Part shown: in pieces, positions 14,890 through 24,684 of the stretch
Layout: every line of letters begins with the position of its first letter
Numbering within the stretch: position 1 is the first letter of the stretch
The notes under the pieces: model-generated
Told to the model about the DNA's origin: nothing
The model's database searches: none
The model's input: only the letters and a program-made list of their open reading frames with translations
DNA from: a virus
Length of the DNA stretch: 33,193 nucleotides
IMG/VR virus record: IMGVR_UViG_3300020453_000406
Location: 1-33,193 of that record
Reading direction: 5' to 3' (one strand)
Position numbers and translations under genes: made by a program

Positions 14890-15507
14890 TTAACCTCCTG
14901 TCATGTTAGCTGCTGCTTCTCTTGCATCTGTTACTGAACCACCCTTTCTTATTCTCCCAACAGCTGCACATCCAACATCATTACCATCTGTCATGTTCAC
15001 AAAATTGCCAATCAGATTCAAGATACCTCTAGCAATAGTTTCAACATCTTTATCTGATACAATTTTAATTGATACTTTAGCATGAATATCAACAATTTGT
15101 CCAGCATCTAAAACAATCTTCTCATTTGCTTTCATTCTGATATTACCAGTCTCACCAGTGTCTCCACTAGCGATAAACTCAATATCTTTTGCCATGAGTT
15201 TGATTCTACCACTTGGGGCAGAAAGAATAATATCTCCACTATTTGCAGTTAAATCAATTGATGGTGTTCCATCCTTAGCTCTGTCACCAGCAATGACAGA
15301 AAAAGAACCCATAGATCTACAAAGTGTGCTATCCCTCTGCCAATCTAATTCACCTGTCTGTACCATAGCAATATAGTGCTTATCAGCAGTCATGTAATTA
15401 TTCAGATAAACTGAATAAATTTGCTGGTTATCTGAGATGTGACCAAATTTGATCTCACCATCTTTAGTGCCTAATCTATAGGCTTCATAATTGATCTTTG
15501 CTGACAT
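14890..15507 (-). CDS. Beta-helix virion protein, likely separate spike (205 aa)
   Basis: Residues about 80-175 show short alternating-hydrophobic strands ending in Gly or Asp (IDLTANSGDIILSAPSGRIK, LMAKDIEFIASGDTGETGNI, RMKANEKIVLDAGQIVDIHA). The pattern resembles the trimeric beta-helix of the T4 gp5 C-terminal spike and VgrG. The N-terminal part (MSAKINYEAYRLGTKDGEIK and YIAMVQTGELDWQRDSTL) may dock it. It is encoded directly after the gp5-like hub, with a TAATG overlap. The hub itself lacks an obvious beta-helix of this kind, so this may be the spike split into its own gene. No PAAR-type tip is visible. Confidence in a spike-like fold is moderate. Confidence 0.6.
   Translation of the reverse strand: MSAKINYEAYRLGTKDGEIKFGHISDNQQIYSVYLNNYMTADKHYIAMVQTGELDWQRDSTLCRSMGSFSVIAGDRAKDGTPSIDLTANSGDIILSAPSGRIKLMAKDIEFIASGDTGETGNIRMKANEKIVLDAGQIVDIHAKVSIKIVSDKDVETIARGILNLIGNFVNMTDGNDVGCAAVGRIRKGGSVTDAREAAANMTGG
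14894..14899 (-). promoter_or_regulatory. Consensus Shine-Dalgarno AGGAGG for the 227-aa gene
   Basis: AGGAGG with a 5-nt spacer before the ATG at 14888. It is unusually strong for this window, where most starts have weak sites, and lies inside the end of the upstream 205-aa gene. Confidence 0.8.
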
Positions 15508-18500
15508 TAAAACTTACCTACACAATCAACTACTTGAATAACTTTTTCTTGATCAACAAGTGAAATGTCTCTCACTCTATCTATACAAAGTTTTGCTAGT
15601 AACACTGCATTCTGTCCAGTTGAACTCTCAATTGTTATCTCTGGAATCACTTGGAATCCTTCACCTGGTTTAGTAATAATAACATCTGATATTCTTCCAA
15701 ACTTATCAACAACTAACTCTGCTTCAGCTCCCATGGATGGGTTAATAATTACCCTATCAGTATTTTTATACCCAAAACCTGGTCTCTTGACAATAACATC
15801 ACAAAGATACATCAGAATAGGATAAGTATTTTGAGATGCTGGTCTCTCACCTGCTTGTGGGGTAGTTAAACATCCAGGTCTCTGCATAATATGTGGAGAA
15901 CCACCTTTAATTATTTCACCACCACCCTCACCATCAAATGGTTCAGTTGTTACAGTGGTTCCTGCAGGTAGAATAATTGTATCACCTTCATCAAGACAAA
16001 TTCTTGATCCAGGACCAGCAGGGACTTCTTTCACACCATCACTATATCTAATCCTTGTTTCATCAGGAGTAGAATAAGTTCTTCCATCACCACCAGTGCT
16101 TCCATCTTCTGTTGGTAAATATCCAAAACCACCATCTTCAATGATGATATCAACAATACCAATACCAGGACCGTCTATGCCACCAAGATCTGGTGGAACC
16201 ATAGTTCCTGGATATACAGGAATGCCTACAATGGGACCATAATTTGGTGTTTTATCAGGGTAGAAAGTACCAGGACCAGGTGGTAAAACAGTGATTGGTG
16301 TACCACCACCTCCAGGACTGATACCTCCTGGCTCTCCAGGAGGAGTACCAGGATCACCTGGACCAATTCCACCTGGATCTGAAGGGTCTCCAGGTCCAAT
16401 TGTTCCAGGTGGTGCAGTAGTATCAGTGTTTGGAGGACCAAGTGGAGGACCAAAACCTCCTGGGTCACCAGGACCAGGACCAATTCCACCTGGTGGAATA
16501 CCACCAGGTCCACCACCACCTACACCACCAGGATTCCATGATGGTGGAATGCTGCCAGGATCACCAGGATTAAATCCACCTGGGGGTATAGAACCAGGAG
16601 TTCCACCACCTCCACCAGTAAATGGTGCTAATGAACCCTCAGGACCAGTGCCTGGGAATGGTGTTCCTTGTTGACCAACTAGTTCACCAAATAATAAATT
16701 ATCATGGATAAACACGGCAGGTCCTACATGAGGTCCACCACCACCAGGAGGAATAGGACCAGGAACCCACTTACCAGGTCCCAAAGTTGTTGATCCAGGG
16801 AATGGATGGAATGTAGAGTTCTTACTTGGTCCAGGTGTCAAAATACCTGGAATACCACCATCTGTTGGACCAGGTGATGGGAATGTATATCCACCTGGAA
16901 CCAGTGCAGGAGTTGTAGGTGGTGGTATTGGAGTAGGAATAACTGGATCTGTAGGATCTGGAGTTACTTCTTTTTCTGATAAACAATAAAGAACAGCACC
17001 CTCTCTTCTCAGTCTTGCTGACTTAGGAAGCTTGAATTTACCTCTCTTAGCACAAATAACTAAGTCATTATAATCCTCATCACTTTCTCCTGGATCAAGT
17101 TTTTCAACCCAATAGGTTTCAATTCTTGTCTGTTCATCAAGTCTGAAGGTCTCTCTATCTTTTCCTTCTTCTGTTGGTTCAGTTGCTTCTTCATCTTCAG
17201 TTTGTGTCCATCTATTTCTCTTTTTACTATCACCAACATGCCTTACTTCTCTTCCTTCAATCTCAATGTATTCAATGGCAATGTCTGCTTTGCTTGGTTT
17301 ATCGTCCCAGAATAATGTACATTCAATAGTTCCCTTTCCAATTATAAAAAGTCCATCATCACTAAACCTTGCATCACCATTTGTAATTTCAAAAGATGCA
17401 TTGGTATCATCACCATGCCCATCTAAGAGATCAATTCTTGTATTATTTTTTTTAATTTTACCTTTAAAATATGTGGTTGGATTCTGTGCATATAGAGTTC
17501 TTTCTCTTTGATTACCAAGTACCCAAGTGATAGGAACAGTTGTTCTCTCACTACGAATAGTTCTAGTTCTTTGCTCTCTTGTTACTTTTCTTCCAAATAC
17601 ATCATCAAGTTGTACACACTTACCATCATTACTAATTTTTAATGGATTAAAAAGTGGTTCACCGTTAAATTGAAATCCTCTTACAATGTAACATTTATCT
17701 TCTACAACTCTTTGTCTCTGACCACCCTCAAAGGCTTCTCTAAATTCAAGTTCAAGACCATCACTTAAAATAGTTTCCTTTGGTGCAATAGTAAATTGTG
17801 ATTTGCCAGCACCTACAACTACTTGTCCATCTTGAAGTCTACCTTTTCCTGACTGATCTTCAGGAGAAAAGTCAAAATCAGTGTCAATATTATTAAGAAT
17901 TGACTTGTCCTGAAGGACAAATTTGATAACAGGTTTCTCTTTTGTTTTTGCAACAGGAATTGAGAAGGTTTCCATTGTAAATTTTACAATGCTATCCTCT
18001 TCTCTAATTTTGAGTTGTTGCTTTGGAGATCTTTTACCAATCTTAGAGAAACTAGGACCTAAACCATAAGATGGTGTTCCAAATGCCTTTGTTTTAGGAC
18101 TATATGGATCTCTTCTTATTGAGTCATCAGTATTTTCATTAAAAGGATATGGTGATGGATCAAATGGTCCAAAACCAAGACTGTCTGGTGAGGTAGCAGG
18201 TGTACCAGAATTAACACTTCTATTATTTACTCTATCTCTATCACTATTTGAAAAATTATTATTAACATCACCAAAAACAGGTCTTATAACAGCACCCCTT
18301 CCATTACCACAATCATCAATAACATTTGCTCTTGCTTGATCATCATATCCAATACCAAAACTCTGCATATCAACACCAATGACAGATCCAGCAGCATTGA
18401 TTACAAGATTACCAGCAGCACCTGCCCCTTGCTGTGATCCAAAGATGTTTAGATTTGGAGGACCACAAGGAAACTCATCAGTCATACAACCATCAAGTTG

Positions 18501-19973
18501 ACTACCTACATCTAAAATATTGCTAAAGTCTGTGTTATCTGCAAAATTGAAATTGTCAAGAGCATCTAAACCACCTTGTTGAACAGCACCTGCATATTCT
18601 TTTGCTTTGTTCAGGACATTTGCAACATCACCTTTACCAAACTGTGAACCTGATCCATAAAGGTGACTCCACTCACTGACTGGTGAGTTTTCAGGAATAT
18701 CATCACAATTAAGGAATGATAAGAGATTTCCAACCATACCCATCACATCACCAGCAAGATCAAGTCCTTGTCCTGCCAGATCAACTACCCCCTCTACCAT
18801 TCCTTGAATTGAATCCATTGCGCTACCAAGGAATCCACTGACAGTTCCTAGAACATTACCTGCAAATTTTTCAACAAAACAAGTTGGGACATTGACAATT
18901 TTATCAACTGCTTCTTTGATAAAGTCACTGACCATGCCAAGCAGACCAGCAAATAACTTTCTAAAGAAGCAGGCTAAAGTTTCTAATACCTTATCAATGG
19001 TGGTCTTTGCCACTTCAGTTTCACTTGGACGTGTAAGTGCCAGAACTTTTTTAAATGCTCCATCCATTTTCTTGAAGATGTTCTCTTCAATCATTTGATA
19101 GAGATATTTTACTGCACCTGCAATGAAAGTTGATGCCTCTTCTATCTTTGCATTTATCTCTGCTTCAACTGCTTCTAATCTTTCAATTTGTTCATCACCA
19201 ATTTCTCTTATGCTTTTTTTAAGTTGCTCAATTTGTTGAATAGCTCTCTGCAATGCCTTTTGCATACCCTTGATGGGCATCTCATTGGGGTCAGCAGAAG
19301 CAATGTATTTTGGGATTCTCTCAGTTGGATCTTTAGCTTGTTTGTGTACTACTTTTGTTTTTCTATTTTTGTGTGCATTAATACTGACTACTCTAGTTGC
19401 TGTTGCATCAGTTGCACTAGTGCCTGTTGACTCAGCAACAGTTTGTGTTCCTTGATTGCCCTGAGTATTGGCAATAGTAAGAGTGGATACTCTTTCAGTT
19501 TGTGTTTTATGTGTTTCACCACCTGCTGGTTTCTTTTTTTCAAGACCATAGAAAGGTTTAAAACCAATGCTAGGCACAGCCTCCATGACACTTTGATAGT
19601 CATTATAACCTATCAAACCCATGATAACAGGTTGCTGCGCCTCTTCACCATCAAGGAAGAAACCAAATACAAAATTACCTTGTCTTATATTTGAAGTTTG
19701 AGCAGCATCACCACCAGCACCAGCAGTTACTGGATACATGATGGAAGCAAATGGCAACTCATCATCAGGAATGTCTTGTTTATTCGCAGTATGGTAACCC
19801 ATAATGCGAACTCTATATCTCTCTCCAAATCCTGCCTCTTCTGAAGCAGCATCCTCCAACTCACCTGCTCCAAAATTTCTTAACCAAGTTTCTTCAGGCG
19901 CAACTTGTCCTATCCACCAGACAAATCCGTCTCTTCCTAAAAAATGTGATTTGAGAAAACCTTGATCAATCAT
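15507..19973 (-). CDS. gp5-like baseplate hub protein, without lysozyme domain (1488 aa)
   Basis: The N-terminus (MIDQGFLKSHFLGRDGFVWW, RVRIMGYHT, ASIMYPVTAG, RQGNFVFGFFLDGEEAQQPVIMG) has the OB-fold pattern of T4 gp5/VgrG proteins. A coiled coil follows (about 235-285), then amphipathic helices with Cys (300-425), a GxGY motif (538-543), a long beta region (660-985) ending in DEDYNDL (965-971), a Pro/Gly-rich linker (about 1005-1245), and two C-terminal GxGY-type repeats (GGFGY 1281-1285, PGFGY 1398-1402, PGEGF 1436-1440). No T4-lysozyme-like domain is seen. At over twice T4 gp5's ~575 aa, it is heavily elaborated. The start overlaps the gp27-like gene by 8 nt, consistent with a gp27-gp5 complex. 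Confidence 0.75.
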   Translation of the reverse strand: MIDQGFLKSHFLGRDGFVWWIGQVAPEETWLRNFGAGELEDAASEEAGFGERYRVRIMGYHTANKQDIPDDELPFASIMYPVTAGAGGDAAQTSNIRQGNFVFGFFLDGEEAQQPVIMGLIGYNDYQSVMEAVPSIGFKPFYGLEKKKPAGGETHKTQTERVSTLTIANTQGNQGTQTVAESTGTSATDATATRVVSINAHKNRKTKVVHKQAKDPTERIPKYIASADPNEMPIKGMQKALQRAIQQIEQLKKSIREIGDEQIERLEAVEAEINAKIEEASTFIAGAVKYLYQMIEENIFKKMDGAFKKVLALTRPSETEVAKTTIDKVLETLACFFRKLFAGLLGMVSDFIKEAVDKIVNVPTCFVEKFAGNVLGTVSGFLGSAMDSIQGMVEGVVDLAGQGLDLAGDVMGMVGNLLSFLNCDDIPENSPVSEWSHLYGSGSQFGKGDVANVLNKAKEYAGAVQQGGLDALDNFNFADNTDFSNILDVGSQLDGCMTDEFPCGPPNLNIFGSQQGAGAAGNLVINAAGSVIGVDMQSFGIGYDDQARANVIDDCGNGRGAVIRPVFGDVNNNFSNSDRDRVNNRSVNSGTPATSPDSLGFGPFDPSPYPFNENTDDSIRRDPYSPKTKAFGTPSYGLGPSFSKIGKRSPKQQLKIREEDSIVKFTMETFSIPVAKTKEKPVIKFVLQDKSILNNIDTDFDFSPEDQSGKGRLQDGQVVVGAGKSQFTIAPKETILSDGLELEFREAFEGGQRQRVVEDKCYIVRGFQFNGEPLFNPLKISNDGKCVQLDDVFGRKVTREQRTRTIRSERTTVPITWVLGNQRERTLYAQNPTTYFKGKIKKNNTRIDLLDGHGDDTNASFEITNGDARFSDDGLFIIGKGTIECTLFWDDKPSKADIAIEYIEIEGREVRHVGDSKKRNRWTQTEDEEATEPTEEGKDRETFRLDEQTRIETYWVEKLDPGESDEDYNDLVICAKRGKFKLPKSARLRREGAVLYCLSEKEVTPDPTDPVIPTPIPPPTTPALVPGGYTFPSPGPTDGGIPGILTPGPSKNSTFHPFPGSTTLGPGKWVPGPIPPGGGGPHVGPAVFIHDNLLFGELVGQQGTPFPGTGPEGSLAPFTGGGGGTPGSIPPGGFNPGDPGSIPPSWNPGGVGGGGPGGIPPGGIGPGPGDPGGFGPPLGPPNTDTTAPPGTIGPGDPSDPGGIGPGDPGTPPGEPGGISPGGGGTPITVLPPGPGTFYPDKTPNYGPIVGIPVYPGTMVPPDLGGIDGPGIGIVDIIIEDGGFGYLPTEDGSTGGDGRTYSTPDETRIRYSDGVKEVPAGPGSRICLDEGDTIILPAGTTVTTEPFDGEGGGEIIKGGSPHIMQRPGCLTTPQAGERPASQNTYPILMYLCDVIVKRPGFGYKNTDRVIINPSMGAEAELVVDKFGRISDVIITKPGEGFQVIPEITIESSTGQNAVLLAKLCIDRVRDISLVDQEKVIQVVDCVGKF

Positions 19974-21285
19974 TCTTAACCCTATATGAGTCTCTCACTA
20001 ATGTGAGACTTGAAAAAGTGTCTTTTGGTGTAGTCCTATGACACACGTGAGCAATCATATACTCACCACTTGTTTCATTATTTATTGGACCAGTTGTATC
20101 TGCTGGACCAATTTGTGGGAAGATACATTTGATGATATCACCAGCCCTTAGAGAGAAGTCACCAGGAACTTTTATCTCAGTTTGAATAGTGAACAACTGG
20201 TTGTATCTCATCACAGATTGCACAAGGTTCTTAGTGGCAATATCATTTGGTTTTGGTACATTACCATCTCTAACACCTGGAATTTGATCATCACCAGTGC
20301 CTGGTTGATTCCAACCAACATCCAATACTCTTGACATTAATCTAGATGGTGTCTCAATGAGTTGAGGATTCAATAAGTTAGCAGCAGTTGCCTCTTCTTC
20401 ACCAGCAGTGGTGATCTTTCCAGATTGTTGTTTAGTGTCAAAACCCTGAACAACATAACTGAAACTCAATGGATCAAAAAATATGGTTCTGTTATTGTAA
20501 ACACCTAGTGCTAGATTCTGCTGAACATCAATGTCAGCATTGATTTTATATGATAATATCTTACCATCATAATCTTCATCATCAGGAAGTCCAATACTTC
20601 CTGTGTAAATATAAGTCTTTTTTGGTTCTTGGTCAAGAAGATTGTCAATAGATTTAAAAAAGTGTCCATCTAATGTTTGATAGAACATGTAACCTGCTGT
20701 CCCACCAAGAGCAGAACCTTGTCCAGATGAACCAGGAATTGCCTTGGATGCTAACCAAGTAAGAATATAAAACGCTTTCCTATCATTACCATAGAAGTTA
20801 TAGTTGCCTGTAGTATCATCAATGTCTATGTTAGTAATACCCAATAGGCTACTTATATCTGAAACATGAGTAGATATGGGAGCATCTTTGTATCTCTTAG
20901 TTATTCTCATCTGCTCATTAGCAAAGTATTCTCTTGAGGAAAAGTCAATAAAGAATACCTCTTGTGATGTCCCTGGTTGTGCGTTTCTTACTCTATTCAC
21001 ATAGAGTTCAAAAACCATCTCAGTCCCATAGTTATCAACTACAGTTATATCTGTTCTCTCACCACCCCTTATAGGAAGAGCATCAATAATACTTCCTTCT
21101 CCAACTTTACTTCCCTCTTGCACACCAGTATCAATTACAACTGCTGTTGCAGTTACAGTATTTGACAAGACACTTTCAAAGTATCTAAACTCAACAACAC
21201 TTGGTGAGATATCAATTGAAAAGTTTTTAGAATTAGAACTGATACTAAAATCTTTAATATCACCTGCTTCAGTAAGTTTTGGCAT
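19966..21285 (-). CDS. gp27-like baseplate hub protein (439 aa)
   Basis: The protein is beta-rich with alternating strands (NFSIDISPSVVEFRYFESVL, TATAVVIDTGVQEG, TDITVVDNYGTEMVFELYVN, EVFFIDFSSREYFANEQMRI), a Tyr/Phe-rich middle (YMFYQTLDGHFFKSIDNLLD) and a C-terminal motif (TIQTEIKVPGDFSLRAGDII, then EYMIAHVCHRTTPKDTFSSL). That pattern fits tail-hub proteins of the gp27/gpD type, where the C-terminal 'PG.....G' strand ends in 'Y.I..V.H'. Its length is near T4 gp27 (391 aa). It sits directly before the gp5-like gene, as expected for its partner, and directly after the tail-lysis protein gene with a TAATG overlap. A gp27 role is inferred from fold pattern and position. Confidence 0.65.
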   Translation of the reverse strand: MPKLTEAGDIKDFSISSNSKNFSIDISPSVVEFRYFESVLSNTVTATAVVIDTGVQEGSKVGEGSIIDALPIRGGERTDITVVDNYGTEMVFELYVNRVRNAQPGTSQEVFFIDFSSREYFANEQMRITKRYKDAPISTHVSDISSLLGITNIDIDDTTGNYNFYGNDRKAFYILTWLASKAIPGSSGQGSALGGTAGYMFYQTLDGHFFKSIDNLLDQEPKKTYIYTGSIGLPDDEDYDGKILSYKINADIDVQQNLALGVYNNRTIFFDPLSFSYVVQGFDTKQQSGKITTAGEEEATAANLLNPQLIETPSRLMSRVLDVGWNQPGTGDDQIPGVRDGNVPKPNDIATKNLVQSVMRYNQLFTIQTEIKVPGDFSLRAGDIIKCIFPQIGPADTTGPINNETSGEYMIAHVCHRTTPKDTFSSLTLVRDSYRVKND

Positions 21286-24200
21286 TATCCTACTTTATAA
21301 AGTAACCCTAAGAGTTGTTGTTTATAGTAACTATTTAACATGGATTTTGTAGAGACACCTGTCCTCATCACACTTGACTTCCTTCCACCACCTGGCATTA
21401 CAGGTTGTGGTTGTCCACTAGGTCCTATAATATACACATTATTATCTCCAAGATCATATGATGGATAATGTTCAATGTTTCTTGTAGCTGGACCAGGTGG
21501 CACTACACTAGGACTTGGTTGCATTTGTGCAGAGGGACCTTGTGTAATTTTTGGAGCAGCAGGTCTAGTGGTGACAGCAGAACCATCACCCATTCTACCA
21601 ATAACAAGATGCTTGATATATGGTTCAGGGTCTATGTCAGAACCTCCACCTCCCATGGCAGGTCTAACCTCAAAGTGTAAGTGTTCACCACTTCCTCTAC
21701 CTGTATTTCCAATCTCTCCAATAACTTCACCATTATATGGTGTACCCTTCTTTAATGGTGAGGGTTGAGCAAGGTGAGCAAACAAGAAGTCTTTATCACC
21801 AACATTAATGATGAGGGTATTACCATACCCACTCAAGTAAGAGTTCAAACTTACAGTGCCTTTTAACTTAAAAGCAACATACCATCCTTTCTGTTTTCCT
21901 GTTCCTATATCCACACCACCATGACTACCACTTCTTCCTCTTGTTCTCACTGGACCAGTTGCCTCACCATAATTTACAGTCATTGCCCTGTCTGATATCA
22001 CATCTGTCAATCCACTGTATGTTTCTGTTGTTGCAGGTGATGTCACAGGAGCACCAGGTTGTGTTGGTCCATGACTTGGATTAGGAACCATCTGAGAGAG
22101 TGCTGCTACTGGAGGAGAGGAGGAGACTGTCTGAGATGTTGTCTCTTCCATTTTTCTATTCAATCTCTTAGTTTGAGAAACCATAGTAGATCTAAACTCA
22201 TCTTCTGTAATTTTATTACCATCTGGATCAAAATACTTATCCTCACCCATACCAAAGAAATTTCTACCACTTACAAAAGTACCTACATTCTTTAACCTAA
22301 CAGATTCACCTGTACCTTTGTTACCACTCAATGCATCTATCTCTGTTACTTGTTTGCGCATGGTAGCAAGAGTTGCTTTTGCTGCTGTTGCTTCAGCAGT
22401 AGGTATCATTCTGGTTTGTGGTTGTGCTGCTGGTGGTTCTGCTGCTGGTGGTTGAGATGAAGCATTAGACAAATCAAGTTGCTTTGCAGCAGTCATAAAC
22501 TTATCAGCATTACCATCTTTATATGCTCCCCAAGCTTCATATCCTTGAGCATCAAAGATTGCTTTTGCAGCTCTTGCATTAGTCAATGGATCTTTCAGGT
22601 CATCATAAGAACTAAGACCAAACTGACTCACTCTAGCTGGTCCTAATTTATCATACATATTAATTTGCCACAGACCATAGGACAAATCTCTTGTTGCTGG
22701 ATTATCATTAACTATATCTGCTCTAAATGTAGATTCACCACCAGCAATTGCAGCCATTATCTTTGCTTGTTCAGGAGTAAAACCAGCTTGCATTGCAATT
22801 TTTGCAGTAGCCAATAACTTTTGATTTATAGTGCCACTTATTGGCACAGGACTACCACTTTGTGGTGCATTTTGTGGTCCTTGTTGTTGCTGTTGAACTG
22901 CTTGAGTGGGATCTTCAACCATTGCTGTCAATGGCGCATTACCACCACCTAAACCTGCAGGAGTTGATGATTCAAAATTAGGAGGGAAGAAAGAATCCTT
23001 TAGTATCTTTGCCTTGTCCAATATATTAAATGGATTTAACATCCAAAGTATATTGGGGATCTTGGGTTCCATCAGGAACTTCTTGATATTGTCTTTAGCT
23101 TCCTGAGAGACATATGGTAATCTGTCAATTAACCACTGCCATCCGCCACCTGGTTTAAGACCAGGCAGTTTAATCATTGGAATGTTCTTAAGCAACCTTG
23201 AGAATCCTGCCTTAAAGAAGTCAAGTATTTTACCACCAACATTCAATGCACTTTGAAACTTATCAAATATCTTTTTCTTAACTGCTTCTACACCACCACC
23301 TTGAGTAAGATCATATAATAACTCACCACCAAACTCACCCAACAAACCACCAACAATTGTTCCAACAACTGGAATTGGAATCAGTGTGCCAAGTGCTTCA
23401 CCAAGTCCAGTACCCACTGCCTTGAACAATGTTTTTGTTGGTGGATCACCAGACAGTAATGATGAGATTGCTACAATAATAGGACCAACAATAGGAATCT
23501 TGATTCCCTTTGCTGCCTTTGCAACACCCTTCATCATCTTACTGATGCCACCAAAATTCTTTGCTGCTTCTTTACCAAATAACTTTGTTATTAGTGTTCC
23601 AGGTGCCTTAACTGCTTTACTTACTGCACCACCAACAGCAGATGCTGTTTTTGTGATACCCTTGATTGCAGCAGATGCTGGTTTAGTAAGACTCTTAATT
23701 AAATTAAATGCACCTTTACCACCTCTCTTCAATAGGTTTCCAAGTTGACCTGCAAATTTGACTACGTTTTTAAGGAGTGGAACTTTCTTTGCAAAGTTTA
23801 CTATAGATCTAAAAATATTCTTACCAAAATCAAATATAGCAGTGCCCACAGACCTTAGCATCTTGCCAAGGTTCTTCACACCTGATACTAGAATTTTACC
23901 AGTGGTTTTGAATATAGTCTTAATGGTGCCTGTTATAAATCTCAGAACACCCTTGACAGCACCTTTTAATATCTTACCTACCAGTCCTAATCCCTTTCCA
24001 AATACTTGAAATGCACCTCTTGTAAGTGCGAATATAAGATAAAGATTATCTCTCAAGAACGTGAGAGCACCCATAATCTTCTTAAAGTTCTTAAGAAGGA
24101 AAAGAAGGATGCCACCTATTAAAATGTTTTTAATAAAGTCAAGGAAGTTAAACTTACCTGCTACACCACCTATGATACCTGAGAGAACTCCTGCTGCTCC

Positions 24201-24683
24201 CTTGACACCTTCAAGCAGTCTCTCTCTTCTTCTTCTCCTTGCAGCAGCAAGTTGTTTCCTTCTCTCTTTTGCTGCTTCAACTTCTGCCTGATACTGACCT
24301 TTTATTGCGTCATCAATTGACCCTGATATACTAACAAGATTGCCTACCTGAGTAGTGATCTTTTCAAATCCTACCTTTCCACCAGTTGATGTTACTTTTG
24401 GATCTCTAGGTTTGATGGGAGGTGCCTTTACAATAGCACTAACACCACCACCTTCCATTGACCTGGCAAGAGCACCACCTTTTGACTTAACAAGGGCACC
24501 ATCTTTTCCTGTGACTCTTGCTAGAGCACCTTTCTTCTTTTTCTGAAGAAACTGTTTTGCTTTATTCTTTGCTACATTCCTTGCTTTCTTTTTAAAAGCA
24601 TCAGTTGCAGTTTTCTTGAGACCCTGCTTGGCAGCACCTGCCAACAATCCCTTAGCACCAGCGAGAAGAAGTGGAAGTGCCAT
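21285..24683 (-). CDS. Large tail protein with lytic transglycosylase and M23 peptidase domains (1132 aa)
   Basis: The N-terminus is very basic (about 1-160, with KKKKGALARV and RRRRRER). A membrane segment follows (about 185-198, NILIGGILLFLLKN) and then long amphipathic or hydrophobic helices to about 460, as in tape-measure proteins. Residues about 620-735 are a lytic transglycosylase-like domain (AAIAGGESTF with catalytic Glu ~650; YGLWQINM 669-676). Residues about 900-1025 are an M23 zinc endopeptidase domain (HGGVD 921-925, FAH ~970, HLHFEVRP 1001-1008), with the expected H/D/H ligands present. It would cut both glycan strands and peptide cross-links during DNA entry. It lies between the second large tail protein and the hub genes. 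Confidence 0.85.
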   Translation of the reverse strand: MALPLLLAGAKGLLAGAAKQGLKKTATDAFKKKARNVAKNKAKQFLQKKKKGALARVTGKDGALVKSKGGALARSMEGGGVSAIVKAPPIKPRDPKVTSTGGKVGFEKITTQVGNLVSISGSIDDAIKGQYQAEVEAAKERRKQLAAARRRRRERLLEGVKGAAGVLSGIIGGVAGKFNFLDFIKNILIGGILLFLLKNFKKIMGALTFLRDNLYLIFALTRGAFQVFGKGLGLVGKILKGAVKGVLRFITGTIKTIFKTTGKILVSGVKNLGKMLRSVGTAIFDFGKNIFRSIVNFAKKVPLLKNVVKFAGQLGNLLKRGGKGAFNLIKSLTKPASAAIKGITKTASAVGGAVSKAVKAPGTLITKLFGKEAAKNFGGISKMMKGVAKAAKGIKIPIVGPIIVAISSLLSGDPPTKTLFKAVGTGLGEALGTLIPIPVVGTIVGGLLGEFGGELLYDLTQGGGVEAVKKKIFDKFQSALNVGGKILDFFKAGFSRLLKNIPMIKLPGLKPGGGWQWLIDRLPYVSQEAKDNIKKFLMEPKIPNILWMLNPFNILDKAKILKDSFFPPNFESSTPAGLGGGNAPLTAMVEDPTQAVQQQQQGPQNAPQSGSPVPISGTINQKLLATAKIAMQAGFTPEQAKIMAAIAGGESTFRADIVNDNPATRDLSYGLWQINMYDKLGPARVSQFGLSSYDDLKDPLTNARAAKAIFDAQGYEAWGAYKDGNADKFMTAAKQLDLSNASSQPPAAEPPAAQPQTRMIPTAEATAAKATLATMRKQVTEIDALSGNKGTGESVRLKNVGTFVSGRNFFGMGEDKYFDPDGNKITEDEFRSTMVSQTKRLNRKMEETTSQTVSSSPPVAALSQMVPNPSHGPTQPGAPVTSPATTETYSGLTDVISDRAMTVNYGEATGPVRTRGRSGSHGGVDIGTGKQKGWYVAFKLKGTVSLNSYLSGYGNTLIINVGDKDFLFAHLAQPSPLKKGTPYNGEVIGEIGNTGRGSGEHLHFEVRPAMGGGGSDIDPEPYIKHLVIGRMGDGSAVTTRPAAPKITQGPSAQMQPSPSVVPPGPATRNIEHYPSYDLGDNNVYIIGPSGQPQPVMPGGGRKSSVMRTGVSTKSMLNSYYKQQLLGLLYKVG

Positions 24684-24684
24684 T

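Noticed and set aside
16226-16674. Open frames on both strands with Pro/Gly- or Val/Leu-rich products
   Set aside because: Shadows of the Pro/Gly linker of the gp5-like gene.
20078-20090. AATAAATAATG on the minus strand inside the gp27-like gene
   Set aside because: It is in the middle of a coding region with no gene start downstream for about 100 nt; likely a chance AT-rich match.
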